A stretch of 64,000 nucleotides of DNA, taken from contig NZ_CM001857.1 of NCBI RefSeq assembly GCF_000400505.1, positions 2,526,608-2,590,607 of the forward strand. The letters are read 5' to 3'. The stretch's first letter is position 1, and each line of letters starts with the position of its first letter. Made by a program: the position numbers and the translations under genes. The notes under the pieces are model-generated. The model worked only from the letters and a program-made list of their open reading frames with translations. It did not search any database and was not told the DNA's origin. Source of the stretch: Musicola paradisiaca NCPPB 2511 (GTDB lineage Bacteria > Pseudomonadota > Gammaproteobacteria > Enterobacterales > Enterobacteriaceae). Below are positions 29,454 to 37,391 of the stretch, piece by piece.

Positions 29454-30053
29454 ATGCATACCACCAAAGATCGGGTTCGCATTATCGACAGCGTTGTCCT
29501 CGCTAACGACTGGTATCTGTTGAAAAAAACCACCTTTGACTTTCTGCGTCGCGATGGCTCCTGGCAGCGACAAAGCCGCGAAACCTACGACCGCGGCAAT
29601 GGCGCAACTATCCTGCTGTTTAATCGACAAAAACAGACACTGCTGTTCACGCGGCAGTTTCGCTTTCCGGTGTTCATCAACGGCCACGATGGCATGTTGA
29701 TTGAAACCGCCGCCGGTCTGCTGGACAACGCCGACCCCGAGGTACGCATTCGTGCCGAAGCGGAAGAAGAAACCGGCTACCGGGTATTCAACGTGCAAAA
29801 AGTCATGGAGTGCTACATGAGCCCCGGCTCGGTGACTGAAAAACTGCATTTCTTTGTGGGCGAATACGACGATACCTCGCGTGTCGGCGCCGGCGGCGGT
29901 CTGCACGAAGAAGGGGAAGATGTGGAAACACTGGAAATGACGCTGCCGGAGGCGCTGCATGCCATTGAAACCGGCCGACTGGCCGATGCCAAAACCATCA
30001 TGCTGGTGCAATACGTCGCGCTGCGGCAACGTGTTGACAACGATAGCATTTGA
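29454..30053 (+). CDS. nudK: GDP-mannose pyrophosphatase NudK
   Basis: A 199-residue Nudix hydrolase resembling E. coli NudK (191), which splits GDP-mannose to GMP and mannose-1-phosphate. The Nudix box is AGLLDNADPEVRIRAEAEEETGY (spanning two short stretches near residues 85-107); the first Glu of the box is Asp here, while the EExxG metal-binding end is intact. The ATG at 29454 has CAGGAG eight bases upstream; an extension to 29406 is not supported. It is divergent from a DeoR-type regulator whose likely operators lie in the shared promoter. Confidence 0.85.
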   Translation: MHTTKDRVRIIDSVVLANDWYLLKKTTFDFLRRDGSWQRQSRETYDRGNGATILLFNRQKQTLLFTRQFRFPVFINGHDGMLIETAAGLLDNADPEVRIRAEAEEETGYRVFNVQKVMECYMSPGSVTEKLHFFVGEYDDTSRVGAGGGLHEEGEDVETLEMTLPEALHAIETGRLADAKTIMLVQYVALRQRVDNDSI

Positions 30054-30356
30054 TGGGGAAAACCCGACCATTCCGGCGCGGTCGGCATCGCCTTACACCG
30101 CGCCGGGAAACCTGCTCCCGGTTTGACTTTTCACCGACTCGCGCTATCGCTTAATAGGCTCCGTCGGTATACCGCCTGATGATCTCGCAAGACATCGTTA
30201 GCCTGATTACCGATCCCGACGCGGCGGGCTGCACCGTGGCGCCTGCCGCACGAAGATCACATTCCTTATTTTTTCTGCCTGGAAATTGCGTACACGATGG
30301 CGGAAACTGCGGGCGCAATAACATCACGAGCCGATGTTAGGCACATATTTTGAGGT

Positions 30357-30482
30357 CATATCCCCAAAATAATTCGAGTTACGGGACAACCGGCTGGCGC
30401 GTTGGCCCTTTAGGGCAAGGCCCATTGATGGGCCGAGTCACGCAGCCGATATACCTGCAACTTGAAATATGGTGGGTATATC
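30357..30482. repeat. Intergenic inverted-repeat element upstream of RNase T2
   Basis: The ends form an imperfect inverted repeat: ATATCCCCAAAATAATTCGAGTT at the left mirrors AACTTGAAATATGGTGGGTATAT at the right, with a shorter internal hairpin (GGGCAAGGCCC...GGGCCGAGTC). Similar palindromic dispersed sequences with a CCTGCAACTTGAA end are, from memory, common between genes of soft-rot and related enterobacteria, so this is probably a non-autonomous repeat unit (MITE-like). It ends 20 bases before the RNase T2 start codon. The rest of 30054-30501 holds nothing recognisable. Confidence 0.6.
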
Positions 30483-30501
30483 CTACTTTTCGAGGTGTTT
30501 T

Positions 30502-31143
30502 ATGAGCAAAGTCTTCTCAATACTGGTCACTCTGCTGCTGGCAGGCAGCTTACTGAGCGCGCCGTCTCTGGCACAGAATAAAAACCAGGCCGGCGTGTTT
30601 GACTACTATCTGCTGACGCTGTCATGGTCGCCCACATTTTGCCTGACCCACAAAGACAACCCGCAATGTACCAAAGGCTACGGTTTCGTCCTGCATGGCC
30701 TGTGGCCCCAGTACACCAAGGGCGGATGGCCGGAAAACTGTCCGCCCATCACGGCACTGACGCCGGAAGAGCGCCGACAAGGCGATATGATTTTTCCCTC
30801 AGATGACTTACTGACCCATGAGTGGGAAAAACACGGCACCTGTAGCGGGCTCGGCGCTAAAGGCTATCTGGATGCGGCCGACCAGGCCCTAAGCCACGTC
30901 AAAGTACCGCCCGAACTCCAGGCGCCGCACAAACCGCTATTCCTCTCCGCCGACAAGATCCTGGCTGCATTCCGCCAGAGCAATCCCGATATTCCGGCCG
31001 ACGGCCTGGTCGTGGCCTGTAACAAGAAAGAACTGTCGGAAGTCCGCGTTTGTCTGGATAAGCAACTGAAATTCCAGTCCTGCGCCTCCAACATCACATC
31101 CAATTGTCCTGCCGGCGATATTCGGATCCCGAACGTCCGCTAA
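30502..31143 (+). CDS. Secreted ribonuclease T2
   Basis: A 213-residue RNase T2-family endoribonuclease (relatives include E. coli RNase I). The signal peptide MSKVFSILVTLLLAGSLLSAPSLAQ ends at an AxA-like site, so it should be periplasmic or secreted. Both catalytic segments are present: CAS I as VLHGLWPQY and CAS II as HEWEKHGTC, with paired cysteines for disulfides (FCLTHKDNPQC, CASNITSNC). CGAGG lies before the ATG. It cleaves RNA via 2',3'-cyclic phosphates. A dispersed inverted repeat lies directly upstream and may supply its promoter. Confidence 0.93.
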   Translation: MSKVFSILVTLLLAGSLLSAPSLAQNKNQAGVFDYYLLTLSWSPTFCLTHKDNPQCTKGYGFVLHGLWPQYTKGGWPENCPPITALTPEERRQGDMIFPSDDLLTHEWEKHGTCSGLGAKGYLDAADQALSHVKVPPELQAPHKPLFLSADKILAAFRQSNPDIPADGLVVACNKKELSEVRVCLDKQLKFQSCASNITSNCPAGDIRIPNVR

Positions 31144-31447
31144 CCCCATCTGACGCCTTCGTCCTGTGCCCGATCACTGACGCAGGCGTCCCCGCCTCAG
31201 AATAAATTACATTTAGTTACCTTTTTTGTAGTTTTGATGTAGCAGATTGATACCCAATCGAAAGTATTTTTATATGAAAAAATCATATTTGTATTTATTA
31301 ACAAGATGAAATATCAGTGTCATCGATAACAACTAGGCTATGTCCGCCATTACGCGGTCTTCTCGCGACGAGCGCGGACAAGTAATGACGAGAGAGGCCT
31401 CACCAGCGGCCGGGTTAGCGCCGAACTCGACACAGACAGGTAATGAC
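31144..31447. other. AT-rich non-coding stretch
   Basis: About 300 bases between the RNase T2 and Nudix genes. 31200-31330 is strongly AT-rich and likely contains the Nudix gene promoter; a longer in-frame start at 31340 exists but has no ribosome binding site. No terminator of clear form was seen. Confidence 0.4.
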
Positions 31448-31954
31448 ATGTTTTTGTTTTCACCCCAGGACAGTGCATACAGCAAGATGTTGCGGCAGTT
31501 TGAATCACAGGCTCAGCAGGAAGGGATTACTCGTCAGACACTTGGCGCCGCCGTGGTGTTTAACGGTGGGATACTGCTGGTACGGCGTAGCGCCAATGAC
31601 CCGAGGCTACCGGGATATTGGGAAATACCCGGTGGCGGCCGCACCCCCAACGACCACAATCTGTTGGCGACGTTGATGCGCGAATTGCATGAAGAAACCG
31701 GGCTGCGTTTGAGCTACATCCGCCATTATCTGGGTTTTTTTGACTATTCGCTGGAAACGACGAACCAAGCGGGCAAGCCGGAAAAAGTGCGGCAGTGGAA
31801 TTTCCTGGTGGATGTGGCGCCGGAAGCGATCTGCCTGTGCCCGCAAGAGCACGATGCCTGGCAAATTGTGCGCCAGTCATCGGAGATCCCCGACGACTGG
31901 CCGATTAGCGAAGAAAGCCGCTTTGTGGTGAGTTCAGCCATCCGGCTGTTGTAA
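31448..31954 (+). CDS. Nudix hydrolase
   Basis: 168 residues with a Nudix box, PGGGRTPNDHNLLATLMRELHEETGL (two short stretches near residues 58-82). The REL-HEETG part, which binds the metal, is intact, but the first Glu of the consensus is His. It resembles small ADP-ribose or nucleotide-type Nudix proteins (QTLGAAVVFNGGILLVRRSANDPRLPGYWEIPGG), yet the substrate cannot be told. AGG precedes the ATG at 31448 by eight or nine bases. It stands alone between the RNase T2 gene and an oppositely oriented oxidoreductase gene. Confidence 0.8.
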   Translation: MFLFSPQDSAYSKMLRQFESQAQQEGITRQTLGAAVVFNGGILLVRRSANDPRLPGYWEIPGGGRTPNDHNLLATLMRELHEETGLRLSYIRHYLGFFDYSLETTNQAGKPEKVRQWNFLVDVAPEAICLCPQEHDAWQIVRQSSEIPDDWPISEESRFVVSSAIRLL

Positions 31955-32020
31955 TTTCACCTCGCGACAGACGGGCTGATGGCACGCCATCAGCCCGCCG
32001 TCAGCAGGCATTTGTGCGTG

Positions 32021-33133
32021 TTAAACCAACTGTCCGAGCGACGCCGGGTCGAAACCGTGCAGGCTATCCAGTTCTTGTCGATGCACTTTTGCCGCCCAGT
32101 CCGGGTTACTCAACAGCGCACGCCCTACCGCGATCAAATCAAACTCATCACGCTCCAGCCGCTCCAGCAGGTTGTCCAGGCTGGCTACCCCGGCGCTCTT
32201 GCCGGAGAACGTGCTGATAAACTCATCCGATAGCCCAACGGAACCCACGCTGATGGTGGCCGCGCCGGTGACTTTCTTGGTCCATCCCGCAAAGTTCAGC
32301 CCGTTTTCGCCATCCACTTCCGGGAATTCCGGTTCCCAGAAACGACGCTGGGAGCAGTGCAGAATATCCACACCCGCCGCCACCAGCGGCGCCAGCCAGT
32401 CTTCCAACGCCAGCGGCGTCGGCGCCAGACGTGCGTTGTAGTCCTGCGGTTTCCATTGGCTAACGCGCAAGATCAGCGGGAAGTCCGGCCCCACCGCCTG
32501 ACGCACGCTTTTGACGATTTCGGCGGCGAAGCGGGCGCGCTGTTTGATGGTCGCGCCGCCGAAAGCATCGGTGCGCTGGTTGGTTTCACCCCAGAAGAAC
32601 TGGTCGATCAGATAGCCGTGCGCCCCGTGCAGTTCCAGCGTATCGAACCCCAGGCGTTTGGCGTCGGCCGCCGCGCGGGCAAACGCCGCGATGGTATCGG
32701 CGATATCCTCGTCCGTCATGGCGTGGCCGCGCTCCACATCCGGCATAACCAACCCGGACGGGCTTTCGATATAGTCAGGCTCCCATGTCACATCTCGCAG
32801 CGGTACCGAGCCAACGTGCCATATCTGCGGCCCCATCCGCCCGCCCGCCGCGTGTACTTCATCGATCACGTTCTGCCAGCCCTGCAACGCCGCATCGCCA
32901 TGAAACACCGGAATACCGGGATGATTACGCGCGCCGGGGCGATCGACCACGGTACCTTCCGACAAAATCAACCCGACGTCACCTTCGGCACGGCGCCGGT
33001 AATAGGCCGCAACATCGTCGCCGGGGATGCCGTCAGGGGAAAAGGTACGGGTCATCGGCGCCATCACGATACGGTTTTTCAGGGTCAGCGTTTTGAGTGA
33101 AAACGGGCGAAACAGGACATCAATATTAGCCAT
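32021..33133 (-). CDS. NADH:flavin oxidoreductase, old yellow enzyme family
   Basis: A 370-residue FMN TIM-barrel ene-reductase. It begins MANIDVLFRPFSLKTLTLKNRIVMAPMTR. Conserved elements are GLILSEGTVVDRPGARNHPG, PQIWHVGSV, the active-site pair in DTLELHGAHGYLIDQFFWGETNQRTD and the FMN phosphate-binding ISVGSVGL and LIAVGRALLSNPDWA. Such enzymes reduce activated C=C bonds, nitro compounds or quinones using NAD(P)H. AAGGAG serves either this ATG or one nine bases upstream (33142). It is divergent from an HxlR regulator with a palindrome between them, a common regulator-target pair for electrophile response. Confidence 0.9.
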   Translation of the reverse strand: MANIDVLFRPFSLKTLTLKNRIVMAPMTRTFSPDGIPGDDVAAYYRRRAEGDVGLILSEGTVVDRPGARNHPGIPVFHGDAALQGWQNVIDEVHAAGGRMGPQIWHVGSVPLRDVTWEPDYIESPSGLVMPDVERGHAMTDEDIADTIAAFARAAADAKRLGFDTLELHGAHGYLIDQFFWGETNQRTDAFGGATIKQRARFAAEIVKSVRQAVGPDFPLILRVSQWKPQDYNARLAPTPLALEDWLAPLVAAGVDILHCSQRRFWEPEFPEVDGENGLNFAGWTKKVTGAATISVGSVGLSDEFISTFSGKSAGVASLDNLLERLERDEFDLIAVGRALLSNPDWAAKVHRQELDSLHGFDPASLGQLV

Positions 33134-33165
33134 GCCATTCATCTCCTTGGGTATGATGACTTGAT

Positions 33166-33182
33166 GGTATACAATGTAAACC
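33166..33182. promoter_or_regulatory. Putative HxlR operator
   Basis: GGTATAC-AAT-GTAAACC is a near-perfect palindrome (one mismatch in the 7-bp arms) lying midway between the divergent oxidoreductase and HxlR genes. Several HxlR/QorR-type regulators bind similar AT-rich GTATAC-like palindromes, so both genes are probably controlled here. Confidence 0.6.
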
Positions 33183-33233
33183 TGGTGTCAATCAGGCACT
33201 TTAATGCAACCAGGTAGCCTACAGGAAACCACA

Positions 33234-33644
33234 ATGACCAAACCCCGTCTTTCCCCTTTTTGCCATGCCAACTCCCCCAGCCGTTTTCTGCTGGAGCAGA
33301 TTGCCGACAAATGGTCAGTGCTGGTGCTGGCGACGCTGTGCGAACACCCGCTGAGATTTAACGAGATCAAACGTCGGCTGGATGGCATCACCCAGAAGGC
33401 GCTGACGCAGTGCCTGCGCAAACTGGAGCGCAACGGCATCGTTGAACGTCGGGTGCTGACCGCTTCTCCCATCGCTGTGGAATATCACACCACGGAGCTG
33501 GGGCACACGTTGAAAGAGCCATTTCAGGCGCTTTATCGTTGGACGGTGGAGTATCTGCCGCAGGTGGAAAAAGCGCGGGAGGATTTCGATCGGCGCGCGG
33601 CCGGCGAGCAGGAAGCGGTCGACACGCTCGAAACGGCACTGTGA
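33234..33644 (+). CDS. HxlR-family transcription regulator
   Basis: A 136-residue MarR-like winged-helix protein of the HxlR family. FLLEQIADKWSVLVLATLCEHPLRFNEIKRRLDGITQKALTQCLRKLERNGIVER is the family DNA-binding core, and CHAN near the N-terminus supplies the conserved cysteine (Cys9 from the chosen start), which in relatives senses quinones or oxidants. AGGAAA precedes the ATG at 33234. It is divergent from an old yellow enzyme gene, its likely target. Confidence 0.9.
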   Translation: MTKPRLSPFCHANSPSRFLLEQIADKWSVLVLATLCEHPLRFNEIKRRLDGITQKALTQCLRKLERNGIVERRVLTASPIAVEYHTTELGHTLKEPFQALYRWTVEYLPQVEKAREDFDRRAAGEQEAVDTLETAL

Positions 33645-33692
33645 GCGCCGCTCCCCGCCAGCAAAGCCGGCATCGCCGATGCCGAATACGCG

Positions 33693-35363
33693 CTACGACA
33701 CGGTAAACGCCATCATCATGCCGGTATCTTCGTGCTCCAGCAGATGGCAGTGGGCCATATAGGCCCGTTGCGCCGGCGCCAGGTGATTGAACCGCACCAA
33801 CACCCGGCTGACGCCGCCTTCCACCCGCACGGTGTCCTTCCACCCTTGCCGATGCGCGGCAGGCGCAGCGCCGTTTTCCGACAGGATACGAAACCGCGTA
33901 CCGTGAATATGGAACGGGTGCAACATCATGTCGCCCTGACCGGAGATCTCCCAGACCTCCTCCTCGCCGCGTTTGACGTCAAACAACGGTTTGCCCATCT
34001 CGAACGCGACGCCGTTGATGCGATTACTGGTCATGATGTCCAGCCCGCCGGCGCTCGACGATGTTCCACTCGGTGCCGGCGTCGCCATGCCGCCATGATT
34101 CATACCGCTGTGGTTCATGTTGCCGTGATTCATACCGCTCGGCGACGACATCGGCATGGCGCCGTTCCCATGCGGCATATTTCCGTGTGACATGCCCGTC
34201 ATCGCGCCGTTGCCCCCCATCATCATGCCGGCCATCGCCTGCATGCCATAGCGTTGCATCAGCAGTTGCATGCCTTGCCTATCCAATTGGGGATCCATCG
34301 ACAATTGCAATCGACGCCATTTCAGCCCATCCGTCGCAGGCAACGGCGGCAGCGTCGCCAGCCGATCCGGCAGCGTTCCAGCACCCATTTCCGTTCCCGG
34401 CTGGATATGCAACACCGGCAAAGGCTGATCGAACGGCGGCAGCAGCATCCCCATCTGGCTAACCGGCAGCGTCACCACATCAAACGGTTTGCCGTCGCGC
34501 ACGTCCACCAACACCTCGAAGCGTTCCCCCATCAGCATCGGCAACTGCTGCACCGCCACCGGTTCCGCCAGCAGGCCGCCGTCGCTACCAATCACATACA
34601 GTGTTCGGCCATCGCTGGCCGCCAACGTCAACGAGCGGGCGTTGCAGCCGTTCAGCACGCGCAGGCGCAACCAGCCACGCGGCGCGATATGCTGTGGTGC
34701 GACAACGCCGTTGGTCAACATACGATCGCCGAACCAACCCACCGCCGCCGTCATCACATCCAGTTGATAGTCAATCTGGCCGCTAGCGTTCAGCCGTTTA
34801 TCCTGCAAAATCAAAGGAATATCATTCACCCCCCATTGATTGGGGAGCGGCAAGGCACGGCTGGGGGCATCCTGCACCAAAATCAGCCCACCGAGCCCCA
34901 TCGCCACCTGACGCCCGGTGACGCCGTGCGTATGCGGATGAAACCAGGCGGTCGTCGCGGGCTGGTCGACCGTAAAGCGCGCATCCCAGCTAGCGCCAGG
35001 GGCGATCGTCGCCTGCGGGCCGCCGTCGGCGTCGCCCGGAACTTCCATGCCGTGCCAGTGCACGGTGGTGGTTTCAGCTAACCGGTTGGTCACTGTTACC
35101 GAGACCGACTGCCCCTGCTCCAGTTGCAACGCCGGCCCCAGCAATGGGCCGTTGATGCCCCAGGTCGTCGTGTCTATGCCCGGCAACCAGCGCATCACGC
35201 CAGCCTGAATGTGCAGAGCGATATGCCCGGCGGCATCCGGTTTTAACAACGGCGGAATGGGCAACGCCACCGGTGCTGCCGCCCATGCCCGGCCGATCCA
35301 CCCTGGCAGCGCGCTGGCAGCGCCAAGCAGGGCGGTATATTTCAGAAAGTCGCGACGATACAT
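33693..35363 (-). CDS. cueO: Multicopper oxidase CueO
   Basis: A 556-residue periplasmic cuprous oxidase for copper tolerance. The N-terminus [22 protein letters not shown] is a Tat-type signal (RRDFLK). Copper ligands are in [34 protein letters not shown] and [16 protein letters not shown] long Met/His-rich insert lies near residues 375-435, a CueO hallmark thought to bind Cu(I). Length exceeds E. coli CueO (516), mainly through this insert. A CueR-type operator lies 36-62 bases upstream of the start, so copper induction through CueR is expected. Confidence 0.96.
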   Translation of the reverse strand: MYRRDFLKYTALLGAASALPGWIGRAWAAAPVALPIPPLLKPDAAGHIALHIQAGVMRWLPGIDTTTWGINGPLLGPALQLEQGQSVSVTVTNRLAETTTVHWHGMEVPGDADGGPQATIAPGASWDARFTVDQPATTAWFHPHTHGVTGRQVAMGLGGLILVQDAPSRALPLPNQWGVNDIPLILQDKRLNASGQIDYQLDVMTAAVGWFGDRMLTNGVVAPQHIAPRGWLRLRVLNGCNARSLTLAASDGRTLYVIGSDGGLLAEPVAVQQLPMLMGERFEVLVDVRDGKPFDVVTLPVSQMGMLLPPFDQPLPVLHIQPGTEMGAGTLPDRLATLPPLPATDGLKWRRLQLSMDPQLDRQGMQLLMQRYGMQAMAGMMMGGNGAMTGMSHGNMPHGNGAMPMSSPSGMNHGNMNHSGMNHGGMATPAPSGTSSSAGGLDIMTSNRINGVAFEMGKPLFDVKRGEEEVWEISGQGDMMLHPFHIHGTRFRILSENGAAPAAHRQGWKDTVRVEGGVSRVLVRFNHLAPAQRAYMAHCHLLEHEDTGMMMAFTVS

Positions 35364-35398
35364 TTCAGGATTCCTCCTCTGCGTTCAGGCTGTCAGGC

Positions 35399-35425
35399 TG
35401 ACCTTCCAGTAGCCGTAAGGTCAAG
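35399..35425 (-). promoter_or_regulatory. CueR-type operator/promoter of cueO
   Basis: Read on the minus strand: TTGACCTTAC then GGCTACTGGAAGGTCA. The ACCTTAC...GGAAGGT dyad inside a 19-bp spacer, with TTGACC as the -35 box, matches the layout of CueR-controlled copA and cueO promoters; the -10 region (AGCCTG) is poor, as is usual for MerR-family activated promoters. Confidence 0.8.
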
Positions 35426-35660
35426 CCTTTCCGTCCCGGCATGGAAAAATGTGACCGCTGGAGGCGCATGTGCCACCCGATGCCGTGCAAACCGGGTGGA
35501 GCCGCAACCGGCATCACGGTAATCATCGCATCACAACAATCATGACCATCACCGCGCTCATCCTCATAACAACCCTTTGCACCATGAAAAACGGGCTGCA
35601 TCACACAGCCCGCCAGGTTTGTTATCCGCCGCCTACCGCTTCATCGACGGCAGGTGTCAG

Positions 35661-37088
35661 TCAGAACTCGACGATGACGGTTGTTCCCGCCTCATTGCCC
35701 ACATACACCCCGCCCATATCTTTCAGATCCTGCACGGTGATCTTCGCTTTGGGCGTATAGCTGACCGCGCCGCTGGTCGAGCGCACCAGATTCAGCTTGT
35801 TGCCGACAATATCCTTTAAGGCTCCCCACGAAGAGGTCCAGACCCGGGTGTTGGTCTTATCCGCGTTATTGTTTCCCACATGTGACTTCAGCGACGCGCC
35901 CTCACCGGCGCCGATCCCCATGACATCGCACACTTCCACATAAGCGACTTTTTTGCCGCCCAGCAGGAACTCCCGTTCGCCGCCGATTTTCGACGAGTTG
36001 ATGGCTCCCGGCATCACGCTGATCAACTGGGGGGATACGTAATCCTTCATGCTGAAGCCCAGCATAGGTTCACTGGGATACGGGCTGTCTTTGCCGGCGG
36101 TATTCAGATACGCCGTCAGCTTGTCCATGCAGGTTGTCACCGCCAGCTCCACTTTCAGCTTGGTTTCATCGGTCTTGATAACCCGGACATCTTTGCCATC
36201 CACCTTATCCATCGGCGCACCGTCAGGGTATTTGATGTTGTACCATTCCGACGCCATGGTACCGGCATAGTGCGGCAGCCATTGCAGACAGTTATAAACC
36301 ACTTTTTTACCACTGTTCAGCATCTCCCAGGTGGCCAGAAAGCATTTCGCCCGATTACTGGCGATGTCTTTATCCGGCGTCTCCTTCGTGGGCACCAATG
36401 CCTCCCCCGGCTCCACATCGACAACCAGATACAGGTCTTTTTTGGTGTCGGCACTCAACTGATTCAGCCGCAGCGCTTTATGTAACCCGAACGATCGCAG
36501 CAACCCATAAGGAATGGTTTTCAACCGGCTCGCTCTCAGCGCCAACTGGCCTTTCACTGGCGAGGAATCAACGTCGGCGGGGACGGCGGCATCAGACAAT
36601 TTCTGATGTTCCTGGTTCATCAACCAGGCGCTGCAATCAATGGCAAAACGGATTTTTACCGCGCCCTTCCCCTGCGCATCCAGCTCTTTGATCAGATTGG
36701 CCGCCCCGGTCGTGATCACCCAGTCGGTCATCAGGGGCGAATTCAGGTGAAGATGAATCAGCCATTCCACGTTCTGAAATTTCACCGCATTCGACGTCGC
36801 GGCATCACTCAGCGTCTTCGCCCAGGCTTTCATGGTTGCCAAGCCGCTCATCAGTTGGTTGGAAATGATCAGGATCGTACCCACGGTTTTGTTGGCGGAA
36901 ATGCCCGTGTGACCAAACAGTTTCTGCGCATGCGTCTGCAACAAAATACCCGACTTGTGCTGGGCGATATAGCCGCCAGCATCGGGGTTGTGGCTCATCA
37001 CATAATTGCTGACGTTCTTCACATAACTCGACACTTCCGCATCACTCGCTTGTGACGTCAGTGCATAAGGTATCAGTCTGTCTACCAT
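35661..37088 (-). CDS. Unrecognised 475-residue protein
   Basis: I do not recognise this protein. It starts MVDRLIPYALTSQ with GGAGAAGACG directly before the ATG. There is no signal peptide or membrane helix. Features seen: a helical N-terminal third (MKAWAKTLSDAATSN, VEWLIHLHLNSPLMTDW), a middle part with KKDLYLVVDVEPGEALVP and many Lys/Asp pairs, and a C-terminal ~100 residues that look beta-rich (RVWTSSWGALKDIVGNK; VYVGNEAGTTVIVEF). Composition (Lys-, Ser-, Thr-, Asp-rich) suggests a soluble protein, perhaps exported or structural. It lies in a synteny break between mukB and cueO, where E. coli has ldtD, so it is probably accessory DNA. Confidence 0.7.
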   Translation of the reverse strand: MVDRLIPYALTSQASDAEVSSYVKNVSNYVMSHNPDAGGYIAQHKSGILLQTHAQKLFGHTGISANKTVGTILIISNQLMSGLATMKAWAKTLSDAATSNAVKFQNVEWLIHLHLNSPLMTDWVITTGAANLIKELDAQGKGAVKIRFAIDCSAWLMNQEHQKLSDAAVPADVDSSPVKGQLALRASRLKTIPYGLLRSFGLHKALRLNQLSADTKKDLYLVVDVEPGEALVPTKETPDKDIASNRAKCFLATWEMLNSGKKVVYNCLQWLPHYAGTMASEWYNIKYPDGAPMDKVDGKDVRVIKTDETKLKVELAVTTCMDKLTAYLNTAGKDSPYPSEPMLGFSMKDYVSPQLISVMPGAINSSKIGGEREFLLGGKKVAYVEVCDVMGIGAGEGASLKSHVGNNNADKTNTRVWTSSWGALKDIVGNKLNLVRSTSGAVSYTPKAKITVQDLKDMGGVYVGNEAGTTVIVEF

Positions 37089-37347
37089 CGTCTTCTCCAG
37101 GAATTTGCCTATCGGAATAGCCTTACCGGCATGGCGCGGGAACAACCATCGCCACGCGGGCGTCCATCGGGAAATTACGTTATGCGGGCGGGGATGGCTC
37201 GGCGAAACACGGCGCCTCACAGGGGAAAACGCGCATGGATAGGCCCACACGGCAACGACAAAGGCAGCCGCCGTATCGGCACAAGATGGTCAAGAGGGGT
37301 TCAACATGGGCACGAGCGTTAGCACAACACACCGTGGGATGTTTGAC

Positions 37348-37375
37348 CATGCGCCCTGTCTAGCAAGGGCGCATG
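37348..37375 (-). terminator. Hairpin downstream of mukB
   Basis: CATGCGCCC (37348-37356) pairs perfectly with GGGCGCATG (37367-37375) 17 bases past the mukB stop. No T run follows on the minus strand, so it may also protect or need Rho. The remainder of 37089-37391 shows no gene. Confidence 0.5.
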
Positions 37376-37391
37376 TCATACGGCGCAGAGA

